DNA of 49,893 bases from Sciscionella sediminilitoris (lineage in GTDB: Bacteria > Actinomycetota > Actinomycetes > Mycobacteriales > Pseudonocardiaceae): NCBI RefSeq assembly GCF_000737195.2, contig NZ_JALM01000102.1, positions 1 to 49,893 of the forward strand. The letters are read 5' to 3'. The translations under genes and the position numbers were made by a program. Below the pieces are notes generated by a model that had not been told where the DNA came from, did no database searches, and saw only the letters and a program-made list of their open reading frames with translations. Shown here in pieces: positions 25,130-32,533 of this stretch; position 1 is the stretch's first letter; each line of letters opens with the position of its first letter.

Positions 25130-25148
25130 GGAGTGCGCTCAACGGTAG
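25130..25148 (+). repeat. direct repeat, right copy (19 bp)
   Basis: Exact second copy of the 19-base sequence at 17920-17938, lying 67 bases before the tmRNA-like 3' end. The 60-70 bases before it are a diverged copy of those at 17855-17919. Confidence 0.7.
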
Positions 25149-25215
25149 CGTTTTCCTGCGGGTTCTCCGTTTGTACTGGTCGTAGGCCTGTCTCGACTTC
25201 TGGCAGTGTGGGGGT

Positions 25216-25241
25216 CACGGGGTCGAATCCCGCCAGCTCCA
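25216..25241 (+). ncRNA. tmRNA (ssrA) 3'-end fragment, probable attachment-site scar
   Basis: A T-arm-like hairpin, ACGGG (25217-25221), loop GTCGAAT, CCCGC (25229-25233), is followed by CAGCTCC and A (25234-25241). T-stem followed by CCAGCTCCA is the standard 3' end of bacterial tmRNA. The 5' acceptor strand (GGGGCTG or GGAGCTG) and the tag-reading frame are not found in the preceding 400 bases. The first T-stem pair is A-C and the loop begins G rather than T. It therefore looks like the duplicated end left by an integrating element rather than a whole gene. Confidence 0.55.
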
Positions 25242-25257
25242 CTCCGAGTCAGCACCC

Positions 25258-25285
25258 ACCGCAGGCCGCAGGGCCCGCGGTTTTT
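25258..25285 (+). terminator. intrinsic terminator
   Basis: The stem ACCGC..GGCC / GGCC..GCGGT (25258-25267 with 25272-25281, one A-C mismatch, loop of 4) is followed at once by TTTTT (25281-25285). It sits 16 bases after the tmRNA-like 3' end, where a tmRNA gene's own terminator would be. Confidence 0.75.
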
Positions 25286-25344
25286 CGTGTTGAGCCACGG
25301 GTGGTCGACTGCAGCCGGAGCAACATCCGGAGAGCGTCCGTGCC

Positions 25345-27039
25345 TCACCGCGTGCGGGGTGGCGTGGTGCGGCGCTGTCCGGTCGCTTCGAAGGCGGTGG
25401 CGTAGGCGAGCAGGGCGTTGTCCTGATAGGCACGCCCGGCGAAGGTCATGCCGACCGGCATACCGATGTCGGTGAGGGTGCCCATCGGGACGGTTACGGT
25501 GGGGATGCCGAGATGGCGTGGCACGAGGTTGCCGTTGGCGACCCAGATTCCGTTGCGCCAGCCGTGTTCGGCGGAGTTCTCGTCGACATCCATATCGGCA
25601 GCGCCGACGTCGGCGACGGCGGGAAAGACGACCGCGTCGAGGCCGTTGCGGTCCAACCAGTCTTCGAGATCGAGGCGGCGGGTGCGTTCGAGACCGCGCG
25701 CACCTTCGGCCAGCTCCGGGATATCGGTGAAGTTGCTGTATTCCTGGGCGCGCGCGAGGGCCGGGTACTGCGCGGAATCGCCGTCGAAACCGTGGTAGCG
25801 GTCCGGTAGCGCGCCTTCGGGCTGCGGAAAGATCAGCGCACCGTCGACCTTGCCGAGCTCGCAGAGTTCCGGATCCCCGTTGGCCCGCAGGAAATCGTCC
25901 CACCACCAGGCGCAGAGGTCGTTGATCTCCCTGCGCAGATATTCGGGACTCACCAGGCCTCGGTTCCGGATGGTCGGCGTACCCGGCCGATCGCCCTCGT
26001 AGTTGCTCACCACGGGGAAATCGACCGGCACCACTTCGGCACCCGCCGCCTCCAGATCGGCGCGCGCGCCCGCCCACAGTTCGAGCACGGTGGCCCGGAT
26101 CCGGATGCGTGTTCCGGTCGGCCCGCCGATTCCCGGGTGCGCCGCGGTCCCGGCTTCCGGATCGGCGTTGATGTACATCCGCGGCACACCGAAGCGTTTC
26201 CCGGCCAGATCCGCCCCGCTGGCCAGTGCCGGAAAGGACTCCGGGCGTATCTCCGAGGCGGGCGGCAGCCGCACCCACGGTTGGCTGCGCCAGAAATCTC
26301 CCCGCGTTTCCGGGTCGTCACCGACGATCACGTCGAGCACCTCGAGGAGATCGGCCATGCTGCGGGTGTGTGGTACGACGACATCCATCGTCGGCACCAG
26401 TGGCCAGTTGCCGCGCACCGAGATCATCCCGCGCGAGGGTGTGTAGGCACAGAGGGCGTTGTTGGACGCGGGTGCCCGGCCGGAGGACCAGGTCTCCTCA
26501 CCGAGCCCGAAGGCGGCGAAGCTCGCCGCGGTCGCGGTTCCGGAACCGTTGGAGGAACCGGAGGCGAACGCGGCGGTCAGATAGTCGGCGTTGTACGGGC
26601 TTTCCGCGCGACCGTAGACGCCCCGCTGCATGCCGCCGTTGGCCATCGGCGGCATGTTCGTCCTGCCGAGCAGCACCGCACCCGCGGCGCGCAACCGTTC
26701 GACCGTGAACGCGTCGCGCTGGGCCACGAGTCCCGTGAACGCGGGCGATCCACAGGCCGCGGTCAGCCCGCGGGTGAGATAGCTGTCCTTGACGGTGTAC
26801 GGAATCCCGTCCAGCGGCCCGAAACAGGCCCCGCGCGCCCGCCGCCGGTCGCTGGCGCGGGCCTCCGCGCGGGCCCGATCGTTGAGCACCACCACGGAAT
26901 TCAGCGTGATACCACCATGATCGTACTCCGCGATCCGGTCCAGGTAGGCGGAGAGCAGTCCTTCGCTGGTCACCCGTCCCTGTTCGAGCGCGGTGCGCAA
27001 CTGCGCGATCGAGGCCTCGACGACGTCGAATCGGGACAT
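25345..27039 (-). CDS. amidase signature family hydrolase
   Basis: A 564-residue amidase-signature enzyme. The catalytic Lys is Lys84 in YTVKDS, the cis-Ser is Ser163 in FASGSSNGSG, and the nucleophile is expected at Ser186, where the usual TGGSIR reads TWSSGR. This altered signature and the C-terminal region with EHGWRNGIWVANGNLVPRHL mark a distinct subgroup. It follows the agmatine deiminase gene by 2 bases on the same strand, so the two are co-transcribed. A plausible job is hydrolysis of the N-carbamoyl product, normally done by an unrelated nitrilase-type enzyme. That pairing is inferred. No signal peptide. Confidence 0.87.
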   Translation of the reverse strand: MSRFDVVEASIAQLRTALEQGRVTSEGLLSAYLDRIAEYDHGGITLNSVVVLNDRARAEARASDRRRARGACFGPLDGIPYTVKDSYLTRGLTAACGSPAFTGLVAQRDAFTVERLRAAGAVLLGRTNMPPMANGGMQRGVYGRAESPYNADYLTAAFASGSSNGSGTATAASFAAFGLGEETWSSGRAPASNNALCAYTPSRGMISVRGNWPLVPTMDVVVPHTRSMADLLEVLDVIVGDDPETRGDFWRSQPWVRLPPASEIRPESFPALASGADLAGKRFGVPRMYINADPEAGTAAHPGIGGPTGTRIRIRATVLELWAGARADLEAAGAEVVPVDFPVVSNYEGDRPGTPTIRNRGLVSPEYLRREINDLCAWWWDDFLRANGDPELCELGKVDGALIFPQPEGALPDRYHGFDGDSAQYPALARAQEYSNFTDIPELAEGARGLERTRRLDLEDWLDRNGLDAVVFPAVADVGAADMDVDENSAEHGWRNGIWVANGNLVPRHLGIPTVTVPMGTLTDIGMPVGMTFAGRAYQDNALLAYATAFEATGQRRTTPPRTR

Positions 27040-27041
27040 GG

Positions 27042-28067
27042 TCAGAGCACGCCGCTCGGGATCTGCTGGGTGACGCAGTGCGGGCCGCCGCCCCCGAACG
27101 CGAGGGTTTTCCCGGGAACCGGCACCACTTCGCGGTCCGGGTAGAGACCGGCGAGCGCGGTGAGCACCTCGGCGTCGTGCCGCTGGCCGGTGACCGGGAC
27201 GATGGCCGCACCATTGGCCAGGTAGTGGTTGGCGTAGGCGGCTTCGGCCTCTGCGGGGACATCCAGGGCGACCACCTCGATCGGTGCGCCATCGGCTGTC
27301 GTGGCGGCGCGCAGGGCCTTCAGGTTTTCCCGGGAACGTTCGTATTCCGGCGATGCGGGATCACTCGGCAGTTCGAGCAGCACCCGGCCAGGGGCGAGAA
27401 CCTGGGCGATCCCGTCGATGTGACCATCGGTTCCCGCCGGACCGTCGTCGGTGCTGTGCCCGTACGGCAGCCAGACCACGGTGCGCACCCCGAGATGATC
27501 CCGGAACGACCGCTCGATCTGCGCACGGCTCAGTTCCGGATTGCGATTGGGGTTGAGCAGACACTGCTCGGTGGTGAACACCGTTCCCGTGCCGTCCACC
27601 AAGAAGGCGCCGCCCTCGAGCACGAGTGGCGCGTCGAACCGCCGTACCCCGAAGTGCTCGGCGACCCGGGCCGGGAGCAGATCATCGCTGTCGTACGGAT
27701 GCCAGCGGTTTCCCCAGGCGTTGAACCGGAAGTTCACCACCGCGGGGGCCGCGGTTTCGGTGTGTGCCAGGAAAATCGGCCCGCAGTCCCGCGCCCAGGA
27801 ATCATCGATGGGCAGTTCGAGCGGTTCGGTTCCGGCACCGCAGTATCGGCGAACCTCGCTTGCCTGCCCCGGATTGCACACCATGAACACGGGTTCGAAA
27901 GCGGCGATGGCGCGTGCGGTCGTGGCGTAGTCCTCCTTGGCGGCGTCCAGCCAGGTGTCCCACAGCTCGGACCGGCAGGGCCACATCATCAGGCAGGCAT
28001 CGTGCGGGTTCCACTCCGCGGGCATGGCGAAGCCCTCGGCCGCCGGGGTCACTGCTGCGGTTGTCAC
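27042..28067 (-). CDS. aguA: agmatine deiminase family protein
   Basis: A 341-residue porphyromonas-type peptidylarginine/agmatine deiminase. Motifs are MPAEWNPHDACLMMWPCR near the start, IDDSWARDCGPIF, GHIDGIAQ for the catalytic Asp/His region, and GGGGPHCVTQQIP with the nucleophile Cys near the end. Agmatine deiminase yields N-carbamoylputrescine and ammonia; other family members act on related guanidines. The GTG at 28067 has AAGGAG 4 bases upstream; the frame is open to 28133 but that extension covers the operator. First gene of the two-gene unit with the amidase. The family call is firm, the exact substrate less so. Confidence 0.85.
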   Translation of the reverse strand: MTTAAVTPAAEGFAMPAEWNPHDACLMMWPCRSELWDTWLDAAKEDYATTARAIAAFEPVFMVCNPGQASEVRRYCGAGTEPLELPIDDSWARDCGPIFLAHTETAAPAVVNFRFNAWGNRWHPYDSDDLLPARVAEHFGVRRFDAPLVLEGGAFLVDGTGTVFTTEQCLLNPNRNPELSRAQIERSFRDHLGVRTVVWLPYGHSTDDGPAGTDGHIDGIAQVLAPGRVLLELPSDPASPEYERSRENLKALRAATTADGAPIEVVALDVPAEAEAAYANHYLANGAAIVPVTGQRHDAEVLTALAGLYPDREVVPVPGKTLAFGGGGPHCVTQQIPSGVL

Positions 28068-28106
28068 GTTGCTCCTTGGGGGATACCGAAACAATTCCGA
28101 GACAAG

Positions 28107-28123
28107 TTTGGATGACGTCCAAA
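28107..28123. promoter_or_regulatory. 17-bp palindromic operator, copy 1
   Basis: TTTGGATGACGTCCAAA has arms TTTGGA/TCCAAA around 5 bases. It lies 39 bases upstream of the agmatine deiminase start. The identical 17 bases occur at 34054-34070 before the ABC-transporter operon. The TetR regulator at 28172-28762 is the obvious candidate to bind both. Confidence 0.8.
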
Positions 28124-28171
28124 TTTTTTGCAAGCAGACCTCGGCAGAATTTGCACGTGACTTCGGCGGAT

Positions 28172-28762
28172 TCAGTCGAGCAGCGCGGAGGCGAGGCTGC
28201 GTGCCAAGGTGTCGAGCCGCTTCGCGGACATGTCCGGGGCCCCGATGGTCAACTGGATGGACAGCCCGTCGAGCGCCGAGGACAGCAGTGTGGCCGTCTC
28301 ATCGAGGTCGGTGAACCGGAAAGTTCCCTTCGTACGACCATAATCGAGCACCTCGCGGAGCACATCGCGCCAGCGGGCGTCGAGTTCGTTGTGTACCTCG
28401 GCGACCCGTTCGTTGGTGGCCGCATCGGCCCACACCTGGAACCACAGCAGCCATCCGGGATCGCCGTGTTCCTTGGCGACGGAGATACCGATGAGGTGGT
28501 CGAGCCGATTCCACGGGTCCTCGATGGCAGCGAGGGTGGCCTTGGCCCGTTCGATCAGCGCTTCCTCGCTGAGCCGGATCGCGAGCATGAGCAGGTCCGA
28601 CTTGGACGGGAAGTAATAGGTGACGTGGCCGGTGGTCATTCCGGCGCGTTCGGCGATATCGGAGACCCGGACCGCGGACAGGCCGAGTTCGCCGATCGCG
28701 GCCGAGGCGGCTTCGATGACCCGTTTCTCGCGTTCCGCGCGATTCTGTTCCCTCGTTGCCAT
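28172..28762 (-). CDS. TetR-family transcriptional regulator
   Basis: A 196-residue TetR-type protein. The N-terminal helix-turn-helix (about residues 12-58) contains VRVSDIAERAGMTTGHVTYY and FPSKSDLL. The C-terminal ligand domain is of the BetI/TetR_C_6 kind (WLLWFQVWADAATNERV), seen in regulators of amine and choline metabolism. The start ATG has GAGGAGG upstream and lies 19 bases after the stop of the ABC ATPase gene, so it is the last gene of the transporter operon. Two identical palindromes before the transporter and deiminase units suggest it controls both and itself. Confidence 0.9.
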   Translation of the reverse strand: MATREQNRAEREKRVIEAASAAIGELGLSAVRVSDIAERAGMTTGHVTYYFPSKSDLLMLAIRLSEEALIERAKATLAAIEDPWNRLDHLIGISVAKEHGDPGWLLWFQVWADAATNERVAEVHNELDARWRDVLREVLDYGRTKGTFRFTDLDETATLLSSALDGLSIQLTIGAPDMSAKRLDTLARSLASALLD

Positions 28763-28781
28763 GGCACCTCCTCGCCCGAGG

Positions 28782-29741
28782 TTACCGCGCGGATCCCGGT
28801 ACGGCGTAGTGACAGGCGACGAAGGTGTCCTCGGTGATCGGGAGCAGTTCGGGATCCCGGGACCCGCATTCCGCTCCGGCGCTCGGGCACCGGGGATGGA
28901 AGGCGCACCCCGGCGGGCGGCTGTGCAACGAAGCCGGTTCGCCGCGCAACGGCACCGGCGGGGCCGGTTCGCCGATCCGCGGTGCGGTCGCGAGCAGGGC
29001 CCGGCTGTAGGGATGGTGCGCGTTCGCGAAAAACCGTTCGGTCGGCTGGGTTTCCACCACGCGCCCGAGATACATCACGGTCACCCGGTCGCTGATCTGC
29101 CGGACCACGGCGAGATCGTGGGTGATGAACAGCAGGGTCAACCCGAGCTCATGACGCAGGCGGCGCAGCAGGTTGAGGATCGCCGCCTGTACGGAGACGT
29201 CGAGCGCGGCGACCGCCTCGTCCGCGATGAGGACGTCCGGTTCCAGCGCGAGGGCGCGCGCGATGCCCACTCGCTGCTTCTGTCCGCCGGAAAGGCTTGC
29301 CGGGGCGGCCTTCGCGAGCTCGGCGGGCAGCTCGACCATGTCCAGGAGTTCGTGCACGCGCGCGGTGATCCGCTCGGTGGGAACGAGCCGGTGCACCCGC
29401 AGTAGTTCGGCAAGAGTCTTGCCGACGGTCATCGACGGGTTCAGCGAGGCCGAGGGATCCTGGAACACCATCTGCACCCGCCGCCGGTGTTCCCGATCGC
29501 GCCGGGTGGTCAGCAGCCTGTCCTCGAGCCGGATCTCACCCGATGCCGGTTGCACGAGGCCGACGAGGCATTTGGCCAGGGTGGACTTCCCACAGCCGGA
29601 TTCTCCCACGATGCCGAGGCTTTCCCCGTGCACGACCTCGATGCTGACCCGATCCAGGGCGAGTGCCGGTGTCCGGCGGGTGAACAAGGACCGGTGGCCG
29701 TAATCGACGGTGAGCTCGCGGATGGACAGCATGGAGGTCAT
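28782..29741 (-). CDS. oligopeptide-type ABC transporter ATPase (DppF/OppF-like)
   Basis: A 319-residue ATPase with Walker A GESGCGKST (about 49-57), Q-loop FQDPSASLNPSM, signature LSGGQKQRVGIARALALEPD and Walker B VLIADEAVAALD, where the usual DEP reads DEA. The C-terminal oligopeptide extension with clustered Cys (GCAFHPRCPSAGAECG) may hold an iron-sulfur or metal site. The ATG at 29741 gives MTSMLSIREL with AGAGG upstream. It lies 79 bases after the OppD-like gene. It pairs with that ATPase to power the importer. Confidence 0.9.
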   Translation of the reverse strand: MTSMLSIRELTVDYGHRSLFTRRTPALALDRVSIEVVHGESLGIVGESGCGKSTLAKCLVGLVQPASGEIRLEDRLLTTRRDREHRRRVQMVFQDPSASLNPSMTVGKTLAELLRVHRLVPTERITARVHELLDMVELPAELAKAAPASLSGGQKQRVGIARALALEPDVLIADEAVAALDVSVQAAILNLLRRLRHELGLTLLFITHDLAVVRQISDRVTVMYLGRVVETQPTERFFANAHHPYSRALLATAPRIGEPAPPVPLRGEPASLHSRPPGCAFHPRCPSAGAECGSRDPELLPITEDTFVACHYAVPGSAR

Positions 29742-29820
29742 GGGAGCGCCTCTTTTCCGAGCATCGCGGGGCCGCCCACGGCCCGAGGAGCGCGGGAAAA
29801 AGGCGATCGGGCCAGCACGG

Positions 29821-30762
29821 TCACGAGAACCTCCCCTCGGTCGCGAACGGGAGAATACAAGCGGTCTGGGCATCGATCGGTCCGCGCATCATGTGTTCCG
29901 CCCACGCGCATTCGGGACGGGCGAACGCGCAGCGCGCGCGAAACCGGCACCCGGCAGGAAAAGCGTGCGGCGGCGGTGGCGAACCGGGAATCGGGGTGAG
30001 CGTGTCCTCGCGGCGGTCGAAGGCCGGAGCCGATCCGAGCAGGGCCGCCGTATACGGATGCTTGGGCCGGGAGAGCACCTGCTCGGTCGGACCGGTCTCC
30101 ACGATCCGGCCCGCGTACATCACCGCGAGGCGTTCACACACCCGCGCGACCACACCGAGATCGTGCGAGACGAACACCAGGGCCATCCCGCGCTGTCCGC
30201 GGAGTTCGCCGAGCAGCTGCAGAATCTGGGCCTGCACGGTCATATCGAGCGCGGTGGTCGGTTCATCGCAGAGCAACAGGTCGGGATCACCGGAAAGCGC
30301 AGTGGCGATCATGACCCGTTGGCGCAGCCCACCGGAAAGCTCGTGCGGCCACATATGGAAGCGGCGTTCCGGTTCCGGGATTCCCACCTGTGTCATGAGT
30401 TCGAGCGCCCGCGCGCGAGCCTCGCCGCGGGAGGTCGCGCCCCCGGCTCGTGCTCCCTCCGCGATCAGCCGACCCACCCGCATGGTCGGATTCAGCGCGG
30501 CGAGCGGCTCCTGGAAGATCATCGCGGTCCGGCACGGCCTGCCGCCCGCCGCGTTCGCGAGTTCGACCCGGCCACTGGTTCCGCCGTGTTCCGGGAGAAC
30601 ACCGAGCAGGGCGCGCATCGTCAGGCTCTTGCCACTGCCGGATTCGCCGACGATTCCGAGCGCGCTGCCGGGCTCGATGCGCAGCGACACCTGCTCCACC
30701 GGGGTGATGGAACCGTTCAGGTGCACCGAAAGCTCGTGCGTTTCGAGTAACGGTGTGCTCAT
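29821..30762 (-). CDS. oligopeptide-type ABC transporter ATPase (DppD/OppD-like)
   Basis: A 313-residue ATPase: Walker A GESGSGKSL (about 38-46), Q-loop FQEPLAALNPTM, signature LSGGLRQRVMIATALSGDPD and Walker B LLLCDEPTTALD. The C-terminal extension again has the Cys-rich oligopeptide pattern (GCRFRARCAFARPECAW). The ATG overlaps the permease stop by four bases. A longer frame to 31029 lies inside the permease gene and is not used. Confidence 0.9.
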   Translation of the reverse strand: MSTPLLETHELSVHLNGSITPVEQVSLRIEPGSALGIVGESGSGKSLTMRALLGVLPEHGGTSGRVELANAAGGRPCRTAMIFQEPLAALNPTMRVGRLIAEGARAGGATSRGEARARALELMTQVGIPEPERRFHMWPHELSGGLRQRVMIATALSGDPDLLLCDEPTTALDMTVQAQILQLLGELRGQRGMALVFVSHDLGVVARVCERLAVMYAGRIVETGPTEQVLSRPKHPYTAALLGSAPAFDRREDTLTPIPGSPPPPHAFPAGCRFRARCAFARPECAWAEHMMRGPIDAQTACILPFATEGRFS

Positions 30763-31592
30763 GTGCGCAGCCTCGATTCCATCCCGTCGGCGATCATGCT
30801 CAACCCGAGACCGAAGACCAGGACCACGAGCCCGGGGACCGTCGCGAGCCACCACTGCTCCTGGATATAGGGCTTTCCGGCCGCGATCATCGCACCCCAT
30901 TCCGCGGTCGGCGGCTCGATACCGAGCCCGAGGAAGGACAGCGAGGCGAGGCCGAGCGTGGCGACCACGATGTCCGATGGGAGGTACACCAGCGCCTGGC
31001 CGAGCGAGTTCGGGGTGACATGCCGCCACAGCACCCGGGTCCTGGACAGCCCAGCGGTGTGCGCCGCCTGCACGAATTCGAGCTCGCGGATGCGCAGCAC
31101 CTCGGTACGCACCAGGCGCGCATAGGCGACCCAGGCGACCACGGTGAACGAGACGAGAATGGAAACCGGCCCCTGACCGAGGGCGAAGACCAGCGCGATG
31201 ATCAGGATATAGGTCGGAAAGGCCTGCACCACATCGGAAGCGCGCATGATCACCGCGTCGACCCAGCCACCGAGATAACCGGCGAGCGCGCCGAGCGCGG
31301 TCCCGAGCACGGCGGGCAGACAGGCACCGAGAAAACCGATCAGCAGATCGACCCGCGCGGCGAACACCATCCGGGTCAGTACATCCCTGCCGAGCTCGTC
31401 GGTACCGAGCCAGTGTGCCCAGCTCGGTGCCTCCAGAATGTGGAACACGTCGAGTTTGTTCGGCTCGTACGGGGTTATCACCGGAGCAGCGAGGGCCAGC
31501 AGCACGAACAGGCCGACGATCAGCACCCCGATCCGGATCCTGCGTTGCCCGCCCGAGGCCGCGCGGGCACCCAATACCGTGCCCAGGCTCAT
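30759..31592 (-). CDS. oligopeptide-type ABC transporter permease (DppC/OppC-like)
   Basis: A 277-residue inner-membrane permease with about six helices. After the first helix the loop HILEAPSWAHWLGTDELGRD is the standard OppC segment (PSxxHPLGTDxxGRD). The EAA-like loop is AAHTAGLSRTRVLWRHVTPN. Its start overlaps the OppB-like stop. Context shows it is the second pore subunit. Confidence 0.92.
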   Translation of the reverse strand: MSLGTVLGARAASGGQRRIRIGVLIVGLFVLLALAAPVITPYEPNKLDVFHILEAPSWAHWLGTDELGRDVLTRMVFAARVDLLIGFLGACLPAVLGTALGALAGYLGGWVDAVIMRASDVVQAFPTYILIIALVFALGQGPVSILVSFTVVAWVAYARLVRTEVLRIRELEFVQAAHTAGLSRTRVLWRHVTPNSLGQALVYLPSDIVVATLGLASLSFLGLGIEPPTAEWGAMIAAGKPYIQEQWWLATVPGLVVLVFGLGLSMIADGMESRLRT

Positions 31593-32533
31593 GATTCCAC
31601 CTTCATCCGCGGGTCGAGGGCGGCGTTGACGATGTCCGCTGCGAGATAGACCAGGACCACGATCACCGCGAACAGCAGCGTGTATCCCTGAATCGCCGGA
31701 ATATCACGCTGTTTGGCGGCCAGCACGATGCCCTGGCCGAGGCCGGGGAGCGCGAAGGTGCTCTCGATGATGACCGCGTCGAACAACAGGAAGCCGATGT
31801 TCAGCGCCAGCAGGGAAACACTGGGCCCGGCCGCGTTGCGCAGCACGAACCGCCCGGTCACGCGGCGCTCGGATATCCCGAGTGTGCGGGCCATGGTCAC
31901 GTAGTCCCGCCCCCGCACCGCGAGAACACTGGCCCGGAGGCTGCGAATCTGCAGTGGTGCCACCGAGATCGCCAGGGTGAGGGCCGGAAGCACGATCGAA
32001 CGCAGATGGCCGCCGAAGCCCTCGCCGAACCCGCCCGCGGGCAGGGCACCGGTAGGCAGGGCCACGGTGAGCACGAGCACGATACCGACCCAGAACGACG
32101 GCATGGCCAGGCCGACCATTTCCGTGGAACGGGTGATCGTGTCGGCGAAGCCGCGCTCCCGGCGTGCGGACAGAATTCCGGCCGGGATCGAGATCGCCAG
32201 CGAAAGCAGGATTCCGGAGACGAGCAACCACGCCGTGATCGGGAATCGCTCGCCGATCATCGCCGAAACCGGTTCACTCGATTTGAACGAGTACCCGAGG
32301 TTCCCGTGCAGCAAATCGTTGACATAGCGGAGAAACCGGACGAACACCGAATCGTCCAAGCCGAGCTGATGCCGCACCGCACGCAGATCCGCCTCCGAGG
32401 CACGCAAACCGGCCACCGCGCGAGCCGGGTCTCCCGGGGTGATCTGGAGCAGCATGAACACGAGGAACACGATCACCAGCAGCAGTGGTACGGCGAACAG
32501 CAGCCTGCGCGCGATGAAGGCGAACCGGTTCAC
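31589..32533 (-). CDS. oligopeptide-type ABC transporter permease (DppB/OppB-like)
   Basis: A 314-residue permease with six predicted helices. The N-terminus FIARRLLFAVPLLLVIVFLV, the loop ITPGDPARAVAG and MARTLGISERRVTGRFVLRN are typical of OppB. The GTG at 32533 overlaps the binding-protein stop (GTGA) and puts the first helix at residues 10-30. An ATG 14 codons earlier is inside the previous gene and lacks support. Confidence 0.9.
   Translation of the reverse strand: MNRFAFIARRLLFAVPLLLVIVFLVFMLLQITPGDPARAVAGLRASEADLRAVRHQLGLDDSVFVRFLRYVNDLLHGNLGYSFKSSEPVSAMIGERFPITAWLLVSGILLSLAISIPAGILSARRERGFADTITRSTEMVGLAMPSFWVGIVLVLTVALPTGALPAGGFGEGFGGHLRSIVLPALTLAISVAPLQIRSLRASVLAVRGRDYVTMARTLGISERRVTGRFVLRNAAGPSVSLLALNIGFLLFDAVIIESTFALPGLGQGIVLAAKQRDIPAIQGYTLLFAVIVVLVYLAADIVNAALDPRMKVES

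Noticed and set aside
24900-25241. Complete tmRNA gene
   Set aside because: The 3' end is convincing, but I found no GGGGCTGA-like 5' end or tag-reading frame upstream, so only a 3' fragment is reported.
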